Positions 7,293-15,528 of a stretch of DNA of 23,208 nt are shown here, piece by piece. Each line of letters begins with the position of its first letter. Positions within the stretch are counted from its first letter, which is position 1. This stretch comes from PHAA01 sp034678805 (GTDB lineage Bacteria > Bacillota > Syntrophomonadia > Syntrophomonadales > Syntrophomonadaceae). Location: assembly GCA_034678805.1 (NCBI GenBank), contig JAXDBN010000259.1, positions 1-23,208 on the forward strand, read 5' to 3'. The notes beneath the pieces were generated by a model. It had not been told where the DNA came from. It searched no databases and worked only from the letters and a program-made list of their open reading frames with translations. A program made the position numbers and the translations under genes.

Positions 7293-7703
7293 ATGGAACA
7301 GGAACCCTTTCGTATGTATATGCGGGACGTCGCATATAGTGCCTATAGCGAGGCGGCGGCCGGCACCGGGCAGTTTTTGGCCTGGTATCGGGAGTACCGG
7401 CAACCGGCTGAGATTGAAAAAGGCTATAGTGAACTAGACTGGGTCTTGACCGAAAAAGCCTTAATGCGTATCCAGGTTTCACCTACCTCCATCGAGATAA
7501 GCAATTTTTTACTGAGCAAATTGATCCGGGTCACACGTCATTACATCATCGTTCAGAAACAAGACCGCTACGAACATATCCTCAACCGGGTAGTGGCCAA
7601 GTTTAACAACGGGGAGGCATGCGAACTGATGCGTCCTCTGGAAGATGTCATCAATAAGGAACAGACCGGCGCCTTCGGCCATCTGGTAGGATTGCTGGGC
7701 TAG
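7293..7703 (+). CDS. Hypothetical protein divergent from sigK
   Basis: I do not recognise this 136-residue protein. The start at ATG 7293 is well supported by AAAGGAGGG 6 nt upstream; longer in-frame starts lack such a site. The sequence is rich in charged and aromatic residues (MYMRDVAYSAYSEAAAGTG, FLAWYREYRQ). It has no signal peptide, membrane segment or cysteine cluster, with only a single Cys near the C-terminal part. It looks soluble and mostly helical: helices are likely around 45-58, 68-95 and 98-112. It is one of only two plus-strand genes in the window and diverges from sigK. A sporulation role is only suggested by position. No clear sigma-A promoter was found before it. Confidence 0.75.
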   Translation: MEQEPFRMYMRDVAYSAYSEAAAGTGQFLAWYREYRQPAEIEKGYSELDWVLTEKALMRIQVSPTSIEISNFLLSKLIRVTRHYIIVQKQDRYEHILNRVVAKFNNGEACELMRPLEDVINKEQTGAFGHLVGLLG

Positions 7704-7817
7704 AATCCGAACAGCCGTTTTACTCACCATCCACAACCGCAGACATACAACCGGGGCCAGGATAATATAACGGGTCTATTACATACGTATGGGTAAAAAG
7801 CTTATTGCAAGGTAATC

Positions 7818-7867
7818 GGGAGGTATATGGTCCGGCCCCTATCAGGGTGCTGATCATATGACCTCCC
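7818..7867. repeat. Nested stem-loop in the convergent intergenic region
   Basis: GGGAGGT-ATATG (7818-7829) pairs with CATAT-(G)-ACCTCCC (7855-7867), 12 pairs with one bulged base. Inside are two mutually exclusive hairpins: ATCAG/CTGAT (7841-7845 and 7850-7854) and CCCT/AGGG (7837-7840 and 7844-7847). It lies between the ends of the unknown gene and the FAD/Fe-S gene. Neither side has a T-run directly after the stem, so it is not a standard terminator, though a bidirectional stop or 3'-end stabiliser is possible. Confidence 0.55.
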
Positions 7868-7928
7868 AAATGGTCATAGCTGCCTGTTCTGTTAACCTTT
7901 TATAAGAGCATCATCCCGGCTGCTAAAA

Positions 7929-10900
7929 TCAGCTGGCGGTGCGAAGATATTCAGCCATCTTGGGCATAAAGTAAGGAATAATTTCCGGCAGCATCTTGGG
8001 CATCAGCACATCCATGGTGGGCGGCATCAAATCTGGCATCTGTTCGGACATATAGGCTGGCATTGGTATCGCCTGCCCTACCTTCTCCAGCATTTTGGGC
8101 ATTACCTTGGGCAGGATATCCGGCAGCAGTTTGGGGAACAAAGCCGGCATTACACCGCTCATCATTGTGATCATCGGCTCTTTGAATACGTCCGGGGATT
8201 TGATAATCATATTGATCATATTACGATACATTTCGGGCATGGCCGCGATTAGATCCGGGATCATCTCGGCCATCAGGTCCGCCATTCCCCAGGGTGTCAT
8301 CATCCTGATCATAGCTTCAAATACGGCCCATTTCTCGTGCATTACGGCATCGGATTTTGGCACCTGGTAACCCATGGCCTCAGCCGCCAGGGTGGCCAGG
8401 TCCTGTATCTCAATGGGCAAATTGCCTAAGTCCCGCGACCTGGTCAGCTGGACCCGGCAGCAAGGACATGCGGTCAGCAGGGTGTCAGCACCGGTATCAA
8501 CTGCCTCCTGGACTCGCATGATGCCTATTTTCTCGGCTACATCCGGATCGGCTACCAGGCTTAGGACGGCTCCGCAGCAATGAGCATCCATTTGATTAAA
8601 ACGCATTTCCCGGAAATTCGATCCAGGTATGGCATCAATCAAGGTGCGCGGTCCCTCAAAACGAACCCCGGCGCGTCCCATATGGCAGGGATCGTGATAG
8701 GTTACCTTGCGTCCGACATCCATAGGCAGCGCGAATTCTCCGGCATCGATTTTATTCGCCAGCACATCAGCATAATGCATGGCATGGAAGGGATAATCAA
8801 TCCCATGTTCCTCAGCCCAATGGCGGTAATAAATCTCCCACACCAGCCAGCAGGCCGGGCAGGTAGTCACTATCTTGTCAGCCCCGGTTTTCTTCATCAG
8901 CTCAATGTTATGAGCGGCTGTTTCATCGAAGACCTCCCAGCGTCCCGCCACTAACATCGGTATGCCGCAGCAATGCTCTTCCTTGCCCATATAGGTATAC
9001 TCGACCCCGGCATCCTTAAGTATAAGTGCGGCCGATTGAGCTACATCGTGTTCCACATAACTGGAGGTACAACCCGGGAAGAATGCATATTCCGCGGTTT
9101 CCTTTATGAAAGGTCTTATTTCGTCTGTTATCCAGATATCCCGGTTCTTTGAGTATTCTCCCCAGATGTTACCCTGCTGGCGCATGGTGTTGGCCATAAT
9201 CTCAAAGGGAGGAAATGTACGATAACCGCGTCCGTCGATCAGCAGGCCCCTTAATTTGAGCCATGACGATTCGTTGGGCAGGTCCAGCTGGCAGGTGCGG
9301 TTGCACATCTCACAGGTGGTGCAGGCCATAAAAGTATCTACCGCCCGCTGGTCGAATTCGGCTTCTCCCTCCATGACCATCTTTAGAAAAGTCCATTTAC
9401 CTCGTGGTGACTGGGACTCCCAACCACGTCCATAGTACTGGTCGCACTGGTCGATGCAGTATCCGCACTGGGAACAAGCATAAGCATACCAGGCAATATC
9501 TCCCGGCAGCCCCTTTTTCTCCTCGAAAACCTCCCCGCTCTCCTTTCCCTTGGCCAAATTGCCGAAGATGCGGATAAGCGGCTCTACTGCGCTGGCCATC
9601 TTTAACCCCCCGGCCACCAGGGTGCCATCCATGACTTTGCCCGGATTCATTAAGCCTTCCGGATCCATCGCCCGCTTGTATTCCACCAGGGTTTCCAGGT
9701 GCTCGCGGCCCAGTATTTCTTTAGCGAATCCACTAAAATAGAGACCAGTCGCATAAGGCCGGCCGCCATGTTTTTGGGCCACCTTCAAGGCAGTCAGCGA
9801 AAGACCGTAGGCCAGGTTAAAATGCAGTTTACGTTCATCATGAGGGATGAAGCCCAGCAGGACCACTTCCCGGCGGTTGGTGGTAAAGCCCTCCAGGATG
9901 AAGGGCTGTTTTATTTCCTGGCTGGTCTCATTTATTACCACAGCCAATGATTCAATCGGTACTACTACTTCGCTGGGAATCAGTGACGGAGCGATACGCT
10001 TGGCCCGCATCGGTTCGAAACGGGCGGCCCATTCATGCTCGGCTATCTCCGGGCTCAATATCTGGCCTTGATCTTTTAAGGCCAGGGTCATAACATCGTC
10101 AATGATCAAGTCGCAGCGATCTGAGGTACAGGCTAAAACCACAATATATTTTTCCGGCAGCAGGACTTTATGAGTCTCAGCCACCGGGTGCCCATGATGT
10201 AAATGAGGCGGGTATTTGTTCCGCATTCTGGCTGCTTCGGGATTAATAAAAGTGACTGACCAGATTGGCACCTTGCGGTTATATAGGCCGGTAATGAACG
10301 ATGTCATCTGCTCCGCCGTATCGAAAGCTATCGAATTCGTATGCATGGGCTTAAGGGGTTTGACCCGGAACTTGATCTGGCTGATCAAACCGGTGGTCCC
10401 GTTGGCCTCACTCACCAGATTCAGATCCTTGCCATGCAGTTCTCTGACCTGGCCATCCAGCTGAACCAACCGGGCCGAAAATACGTTGTCCTTAAAATAG
10501 CCGTATTCGTAACTGCCGATGCCGGCTCCTCCCTGGGCCAACCACCCTCCAACCGTGGACGACGGTGCGCTGGTTGGATATAAAGCCAGGGTAAGCCCCT
10601 TCTGGTTCAAATGATACTCCAGCTCATTCCATACCATTCCCGGCTCGACCGTGGCACTGCGTTCTTCCGGGTTAATATCAACTATTTTATTCATACGGTT
10701 AAATTCTATGACCAAACCGCCCTCTACCGGTAAAACCCCTCCATAACCAGAGGTGGCCTTGCCCCGTGGGGTCAGCTTTATTTTTTCCCGCCGGGCCAGG
10801 TTGACCAGCTCGACCAGTTCCTGCTCGGATTCGGGTTGGACAATACCGTCAGGCACCGGATTACCAACCAAAGGCTGTACCAAAGATGGCATTACGCCCA

Positions 10901-11000
10901 TGTCGCGGGCATAAATCTTTCTCTCCAATTCGTCGAAACTTACTCTAGGACCCCACTGGTTTATCAGCCATTTTTGTAGATCGTCCTTAATTTTCGGCAT
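7929..11000 (-). CDS. FAD-linked oxidase / Fe-S / CCG-domain fusion oxidoreductase with Met/Pro tail
   Basis: A 1023-residue redox enzyme that joins a GlcD-like flavoprotein to a GlcF/HdrD-like electron-transfer part. About 47-213 is the FAD-binding fold (TSAPSSTVGGWLAQGGAGIGS), and about 213-455 the FAD-oxidase C-terminal domain ending in DPEGLMNPGKV. Two cysteine motifs follow: CSQCGYCIDQC (509-519) and CTTCEMCNRTC (560-570). Both fit 4Fe-4S clusters, though neither has a perfect ferredoxin tail. Two CCG domains come next, with FPGC, HCCGIP (C677/C678) and CPAC, then YHDPCH, HCCGAV (C808/C809) and CPCC. Residues 897-1023 form a Met/Pro-rich tail. The layout suggests oxidation of a 2-hydroxyacid or similar substrate with electrons passed to an ETF, quinone or disulfide acceptor; the substrate cannot be read from the sequence. 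It is monocistronic, with no ETF genes beside it. Confidence 0.85.
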   Translation of the reverse strand: MPKIKDDLQKWLINQWGPRVSFDELERKIYARDMGVMPSLVQPLVGNPVPDGIVQPESEQELVELVNLARREKIKLTPRGKATSGYGGVLPVEGGLVIEFNRMNKIVDINPEERSATVEPGMVWNELEYHLNQKGLTLALYPTSAPSSTVGGWLAQGGAGIGSYEYGYFKDNVFSARLVQLDGQVRELHGKDLNLVSEANGTTGLISQIKFRVKPLKPMHTNSIAFDTAEQMTSFITGLYNRKVPIWSVTFINPEAARMRNKYPPHLHHGHPVAETHKVLLPEKYIVVLACTSDRCDLIIDDVMTLALKDQGQILSPEIAEHEWAARFEPMRAKRIAPSLIPSEVVVPIESLAVVINETSQEIKQPFILEGFTTNRREVVLLGFIPHDERKLHFNLAYGLSLTALKVAQKHGGRPYATGLYFSGFAKEILGREHLETLVEYKRAMDPEGLMNPGKVMDGTLVAGGLKMASAVEPLIRIFGNLAKGKESGEVFEEKKGLPGDIAWYAYACSQCGYCIDQCDQYYGRGWESQSPRGKWTFLKMVMEGEAEFDQRAVDTFMACTTCEMCNRTCQLDLPNESSWLKLRGLLIDGRGYRTFPPFEIMANTMRQQGNIWGEYSKNRDIWITDEIRPFIKETAEYAFFPGCTSSYVEHDVAQSAALILKDAGVEYTYMGKEEHCCGIPMLVAGRWEVFDETAAHNIELMKKTGADKIVTTCPACWLVWEIYYRHWAEEHGIDYPFHAMHYADVLANKIDAGEFALPMDVGRKVTYHDPCHMGRAGVRFEGPRTLIDAIPGSNFREMRFNQMDAHCCGAVLSLVADPDVAEKIGIMRVQEAVDTGADTLLTACPCCRVQLTRSRDLGNLPIEIQDLATLAAEAMGYQVPKSDAVMHEKWAVFEAMIRMMTPWGMADLMAEMIPDLIAAMPEMYRNMINMIIKSPDVFKEPMITMMSGVMPALFPKLLPDILPKVMPKMLEKVGQAIPMPAYMSEQMPDLMPPTMDVLMPKMLPEIIPYFMPKMAEYLRTAS

Positions 11001-11031
11001 TCATTTATACCCCCCATCCGTATTTGAGTCT

Positions 11032-11037
11032 ATTATA
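11032..11037 (-). promoter_or_regulatory. Possible -10 element of the FAD/Fe-S oxidoreductase gene
   Basis: TATAAT on the minus strand, 32 bases before the start codon at 11000. I found no good -35 at 16-18 bases; TTGTCC lies 19 bases upstream, which is weak. The gene's ribosome site is a G-run (GGATGGGGGG) about 9 nt before the ATG. Confidence 0.35.
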
Positions 11038-11188
11038 GCATAATAATAAAAAGGGGGGACAATATAATTTTGTCTGATAAGGTCTAACCCGCCAGATTTT
11101 TCAGGGTGCTACTAAAGCAGCATATTTAAAATTTTTAGCGCAAATAAAATGAGATGGTGAGTTGGCAAGATGGTTAAGATAGCGTCTT

Positions 11189-12898
11189 CTAATAATACTG
11201 GAGAATTCCGCGGCTGATGTCCTGAAATATGGGAGCACAGGTCTGGGCCCCGGATGTTCCCGCTTCGACCATGACCACCACTGCCCAGCGGGGCTGGCCG
11301 GCCGGGAAATAACCAGCGAACCAGGTATTGAGCACTTCGTCATTCTCATTCAGCATCCGGCCGGTCTGAGCGGTAGCCGTCTTGCCAGCCACCCTGGCTT
11401 CCGGCATCGCAGCCGTTCGCCCGGTTCCTTCATCAACTACATTTTCCAGTAAGGCGCATATCTTGGCAGCCGTGGCTGGTGACATTACCTGCTCGGGTTG
11501 ACCACCTGGGATGATACTCTTGTTCCCGTTGCTGTCGAGGGTATACCTGACCACCGACGGGGCTGCCCATACCCCTCCATCGGCCACAGTGGCCAGCAGG
11601 GAAGCAATCTGTAATGGGCTGACCATAACTCCCTTCTGCCCCAACGAAGCATTGCCCATGGCGGCATCGCCGCCCTCAATCTTTACATAGGTTTCCATGG
11701 GACCAGGGTCATAACCGCGGATGGTTTCGTCAGTCAAATGAAATTTTTCAGCATATTGCAGAAGGCGGGTTCTGCCCAGGCGTAATCCTACCTGGATAAA
11801 AGTGGGGTTGCATGATTTGGCAAATGCCTGGCTGAAAGTCAGCTGTCCATGCCCTTCCTTTTTCAAGCAGGTCATGGTGACCTGATCATTGAAAACATAT
11901 TTGCCGGAACAATAAAATGGCTCATTCAAATCCACAATGCCTTCTTCCAGGGCGGCTGAACCAAGCAAGATCTTAAAAAGCGAACCGGGATTATAGGCAC
12001 TCAGGACGCGGTTGGTCAACGGGCTGCGATCATCGAATTCAATGACATCACTGATTTGATAAGGATCAAAGTTAGGGCGGCTGACCATGGCCAATATCTC
12101 CTTGCTGTGGATATCTATGACCACGGCTGCCCCCTTCTCAACCCTTTCGTCCATGGCTTTTTCCGCCACATCCTGAATTCTTTTGTCTATGGTCAGTACC
12201 ACCGCCGACTTATTGGGGGCGGCGCTTTGTACTTTGCCTAATAAACCGGGAATAGCCTTTCCCCGTGCATCTACCACCGCGATCAATTCTGCAGAACCGG
12301 CATTTTCCTGCAAAATATTATTGTATGCTTTTTCAAGGCCGGTTTGTCCAATCCCATTTGACCCCTGTTCGGTGTAACCTAATAAATGAGCACAAAAACC
12401 TCTATCACTATAGCGCCTGGTCAGGGGAGCCAGGACCAGGCCTGGTCTGGCAGCGGTCTTAATAAGTTCAGCTTCACTGGAACTGAGGCTGTCTTGAATA
12501 AGTACAAATTTGGAGTCGGGGGCAGCCGCCTGGACTGCTGCCTCGATCTGTTGCTCACTCTTTCGGGTCAGTATCCCGGCCAATAATTCACTGATATCCT
12601 TAACATACTCTTCCCGGCTGACGACACTGGATTCAGTTTTATCCGGATTCCAGTCGGCAATATCGGTGGAGAGAAACAGCGCGGTAGAGGTATTGGCATT
12701 GGTCAGCGGCCATAGATTACGATCCAGTATGTCTCCCCGCCGTTGATCCCGCAATTCAATATTATGGGTTCGCATCGCGGCCGCTTGCCGGCTGATCTCC
12801 GCCCCCTTTATGACCTGGAAATAAAAAATCCTGCTTAACAAGACTGCAAACAAAAAAAATAACAGCCCTATCAACAGGAAGAGTCTTTTACAGTTCAA
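11189..12898 (-). CDS. Class B penicillin-binding protein (PBP2/FtsI-like transpeptidase)
   Basis: Peptidoglycan D,D-transpeptidase anchored by one N-terminal membrane segment (about 7-28, after the basic MNCKR). In 569 residues the dimerisation domain spans about 40-220 (RGDILDRNLWPL). The transpeptidase domain then carries the active-site serine in SLFK (306-309) and SCN (362-364). The third motif is KTA (506-508) within VAGKTATAQTG, where most PBPs have KTG. No PASTA domain is present, unlike SpoVD. It starts at TTG 12898 behind a G-rich site. It lies downstream of the mltG-U32-DUF4911 group, which resembles the position of the PBP gene yrrR (pbpI) near alaS in B. subtilis. A sporulation-stage role is possible but unproven. 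Confidence 0.9.
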   Translation of the reverse strand: MNCKRLFLLIGLLFFLFAVLLSRIFYFQVIKGAEISRQAAAMRTHNIELRDQRRGDILDRNLWPLTNANTSTALFLSTDIADWNPDKTESSVVSREEYVKDISELLAGILTRKSEQQIEAAVQAAAPDSKFVLIQDSLSSSEAELIKTAARPGLVLAPLTRRYSDRGFCAHLLGYTEQGSNGIGQTGLEKAYNNILQENAGSAELIAVVDARGKAIPGLLGKVQSAAPNKSAVVLTIDKRIQDVAEKAMDERVEKGAAVVIDIHSKEILAMVSRPNFDPYQISDVIEFDDRSPLTNRVLSAYNPGSLFKILLGSAALEEGIVDLNEPFYCSGKYVFNDQVTMTCLKKEGHGQLTFSQAFAKSCNPTFIQVGLRLGRTRLLQYAEKFHLTDETIRGYDPGPMETYVKIEGGDAAMGNASLGQKGVMVSPLQIASLLATVADGGVWAAPSVVRYTLDSNGNKSIIPGGQPEQVMSPATAAKICALLENVVDEGTGRTAAMPEARVAGKTATAQTGRMLNENDEVLNTWFAGYFPAGQPRWAVVVMVEAGTSGAQTCAPIFQDISRGILQYY

Positions 12899-12957
12899 TT
12901 TTTAACCCCCAGCTACTGTTTAACAATATTTTTCTTCGCCCGGGGTCAGATTATACT

Positions 12958-13164
12958 TCATTCTTCCATGATTTCTACGGGAAACGGGAGATGCACGAGA
13001 ATTTCCATCATCTCCGGCCAGGTATCCAGAGTCACCCGGATTACTACCTTGCCGCAAGCCTGGTCGATGGTCGATACTATCCCGAGGTTATCATAGGCTT
13101 CGATTAGTTTGGTCAGCATATCAATCCGCTCTGGGGCAACCCGGGCATATATTTCGTTATGCAT
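12958..13164 (-). CDS. DUF4911 domain protein
   Basis: A 68-residue protein beginning MHNEIYARVAPERID. The ATG at 13164 overlaps the last 8 bases of the U32 peptidase gene (ATGCATAA) and has AGGAGGGGTGAG just upstream; a longer frame further upstream only shadows the U32 gene. The pattern (VAPERIDMLTKLIEAYDNLG, a central VVIRVT strand, then a C-terminal PFPVEIMEE) has alternating helices and strands, like a small ACT/ferredoxin-like regulatory fold. I place it in DUF4911, a family of small Bacillota proteins; its function is not known to me. The overlap implies coupled synthesis with the U32 enzyme. Confidence 0.75.
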   Translation of the reverse strand: MHNEIYARVAPERIDMLTKLIEAYDNLGIVSTIDQACGKVVIRVTLDTWPEMMEILVHLPFPVEIMEE

Positions 13165-14389
13165 GCTTCTCACCCCTCCTGCGCAAAATACTGAACTCAG
13201 GCAATGACTGCCGGCAGGGAACGAAAATCCTCTGGAGAGGATGGCGGGCCCGATCGATTTCCTGTCCCTCGGCGTCAAATATATTTTCACAATTAAGGTC
13301 CATCACTTCACCGCTGGGCAGCAGGAATTGCAGAATATCCCCGGGGCCAAAGTTGCCTCGCTGTTCTACTTCCGCCATTCCCCGCTGACTGTCATAGCCC
13401 TTGACTACTCCGCAAAATTCCGCCCGATGGGTAATTTCTTGTTTATCAACATCCATAATCTGCGCTGATTCGCCTTCGACAAAGCCGTTTGTGAAGGGGC
13501 GGGTAGCCACGGTGTTCAACTCGTCCAGCCAATCAGATATTTCCGGTTCGGTATAAGACCGCTGGTGTTGCCAATAGTGATCCAGAGCCTGGCGATAAAT
13601 CCTGGCCACGGTGGCAACATAGAGAGGACTCTTCATACGGCCTTCGATTTTAAATGCATCGATCCCCGCCTCAATCAAGCTAGGCAGGTAACTGATCAAG
13701 CATAGGTCCCGGGAATTGAAAACATAACTGCCGCGCTCATCTTCCTCGACCGGGAAGTACTGCCCCGGTCTTTTTTCTTCCATCACACGATAGGAATAGC
13801 GGCAGGGATGAGCACAAGCGCCGCGGTTAGCACTGCGCCCCGTCATATAGTGGGAAAGCAGACAGCGACCCGAATATGAAACACACATGGCCCCATGAAT
13901 GAAGATCTCCAGTTCCACATCAACGCGGTCCTTGATTTCACTTATTTCGTCCAAACTAAGTTCACGGGCCAGCACAATTCGCTGGGCCCCCAAATCACGG
14001 TATAAAGCGGCCGATTCATAGTTGGTGATATTGGCCTGGGTGCTGACCGTTAGCGGAAGGGTTGGGGCATGGATACGTGCCAGCCTCAATACACCTGGAT
14101 CAGCCACTATTAATCCATCTACCCCAATCCTGGCCAGTTCCTCCAGGTAGAACGGTAAATGATGAATATCCCGGTTGTGAGCCAGGATATTTACGGTAAT
14201 GTATAATTTTTTGCCTTGCTGGCGGGCTTTTTGTAAACCACAGGATATCTCATCCAAGGTCAGGTTGCCGGCGTAGGCGCGAAGACTATAATCCTTCCCG
14301 CCTGCATATACTGCATCGGCTCCAAACAGCAGAGCCGCAGTCAGCTTTTCCAAATCCCCGGCTGGCAGCACCAGTTCCGGTCTATTCAT
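13157..14389 (-). CDS. U32-family peptidase / RNA-hydroxylation protein
   Basis: A 410-residue U32 protein. The family is named as a peptidase, but relatives (E. coli RlhA and TrhP, B. subtilis YrrN/YrrO) act in prephenate-dependent hydroxylation of rRNA or tRNA uridine/cytidine. The start is ATG 14389 (MNRPELVLPAGDLEKL), with GGAG 8 nt upstream; an upstream ATG at 14407 has no ribosome site. The U32 signature EIFIHGAMCVSYSGRCLLS is present. Further cysteines follow in CAHPC, which with the earlier ones could bind Fe-S. KIEGRMKSPLYVA is also typical. A small C-terminal barrel-like domain follows. B. subtilis has two tandem U32 genes here; this window has one, followed by DUF4911. Confidence 0.9.
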   Translation of the reverse strand: MNRPELVLPAGDLEKLTAALLFGADAVYAGGKDYSLRAYAGNLTLDEISCGLQKARQQGKKLYITVNILAHNRDIHHLPFYLEELARIGVDGLIVADPGVLRLARIHAPTLPLTVSTQANITNYESAALYRDLGAQRIVLARELSLDEISEIKDRVDVELEIFIHGAMCVSYSGRCLLSHYMTGRSANRGACAHPCRYSYRVMEEKRPGQYFPVEEDERGSYVFNSRDLCLISYLPSLIEAGIDAFKIEGRMKSPLYVATVARIYRQALDHYWQHQRSYTEPEISDWLDELNTVATRPFTNGFVEGESAQIMDVDKQEITHRAEFCGVVKGYDSQRGMAEVEQRGNFGPGDILQFLLPSGEVMDLNCENIFDAEGQEIDRARHPLQRIFVPCRQSLPEFSILRRRGEKHA

Positions 14390-14423
14390 TTGAGCCGCTC
14401 CATTCATAATCAATAGATATCGA

Positions 14424-15455
14424 TCACAGTCCGTATTTGGCTTTGGCGGCCAGGTGTTCGGCATAAGTCCTGGAGAAATAATGGGAGCCGTCTCCTTTGG
14501 CCACGTAGTACAGGTATTCATTGGCTTCCGGGTTCAGGGCTGCTGCAATCGCCGCCTTCCCGGGCGAAGCAATAGGTCCCGCCGGCAGTCCGGGATACTT
14601 ATAAGTATTATACGGGGATTCTATTTCCAGGTCCTTGTAGGTTAATGTTTCCCGGTGCTGACCCAGGCTGTATTGAATAGTAGCATCGATTTGCAGCGGC
14701 ATATTGGTTCGCAGCCGGTTATAGATTACCCCCGCAATCCTCTGCCTTTCTTCCGGGACCTGGGCTTCCCTTTCAATCAGAGATGCGATTATAATCGTAT
14801 CCCTAACACTTATTTGACGTTGCTGGGCCTGGGCTGCAAATTCCTGCTCCCATACCTTGGCGAAGTCAGTCAGCATCATGTTTAGAACATCCTTGGCACT
14901 GCTGGCCTCATCTATTTGGTAGGTATCAGGGAAAAGAAAACCTTCCAGGCGCTGGTCGGCCTGTTTGAGACCGGTTGGCAGAAAAGCATAATCTCCCGGT
15001 GTCAGCAGCGCCTCCTGCCACTGTTGTTGGCTGCAGATTTGTTCTTTGATCAACAGGTCGCCAATCTGCTTTACCGTATAACCCTCCGGTACAGTTAAAG
15101 CCTTGCTTTTTACCTTACCCTGGGCAATCTGAACAGCCACTTGGGGCAATGACATACTGGGGCTCAATTCGTATAAACCAGCCCGCAGCTGCTTGTCCAA
15201 TCCCTTCTGCCGGCAATAGTATAAGAAGATCTTCTGGTTGCGGATCAGGCCATTCTGAGCTAACAACGCCGCGATTTCAGAAGCAGAACTGCTTTCTGGC
15301 AACCGTACTTCAATCATACTATTATCGTTTGGATTTACCGGCTGCAGCTGCAGCGACAGAAACTGCCAGCCTGATAAGGCCAGAACTGCTGCCAACGCTG
15401 CTGCCACTAAGAATAATTTCGGCTTTACATTCCTTTTCATTTCGGTCTCAATCAT
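14424..15455 (-). CDS. mltG: Endolytic murein transglycosylase MltG
   Basis: Cleaves nascent glycan strands at the outer face of the membrane and sets glycan length (YceG/MltG family). The 343-residue product has a basic N-terminus, one membrane segment (about 13-34), a LysM-like domain (about 45-110 and 118-140, LTVPEGYTVKQIGDLL) and the catalytic domain. The motif ASLIEREAQ (224-232) contains the family's catalytic glutamate. Downstream are IAGVIYNRL, MPLQIDATIQY and the C-terminal SPYNTYKYPGLPAGPIASPG, all diagnostic. The start at 15455 has AAAGG about 9 nt before it. It lies 73 nt after the VanW gene. The same gene (yrrL) occupies this place in B. subtilis. Confidence 0.95.
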   Translation of the reverse strand: MIETEMKRNVKPKLFLVAAALAAVLALSGWQFLSLQLQPVNPNDNSMIEVRLPESSSASEIAALLAQNGLIRNQKIFLYYCRQKGLDKQLRAGLYELSPSMSLPQVAVQIAQGKVKSKALTVPEGYTVKQIGDLLIKEQICSQQQWQEALLTPGDYAFLPTGLKQADQRLEGFLFPDTYQIDEASSAKDVLNMMLTDFAKVWEQEFAAQAQQRQISVRDTIIIASLIEREAQVPEERQRIAGVIYNRLRTNMPLQIDATIQYSLGQHRETLTYKDLEIESPYNTYKYPGLPAGPIASPGKAAIAAALNPEANEYLYYVAKGDGSHYFSRTYAEHLAAKAKYGL

Positions 15456-15528
15456 TTCTACACGCCTTTACTGGGACAGCTGTCATCATACTAGAACTAT
15501 CAGCTTTTATATTATCTATCCTTGATCA

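Noticed and set aside
8095..8370. Plus-strand open frame rich in Ile and Gly
   Set aside because: It is antisense to the Met/Pro tail of the oxidoreductase; Met codons (ATG) read as CAT/ATC/ATT-type codons on the other strand and produce the composition.
11001..11188. Terminator after the PBP gene
   Set aside because: Short inverted pieces such as CTAAA/TTTAG exist, but I found no G/C-rich stem followed by a T-run.
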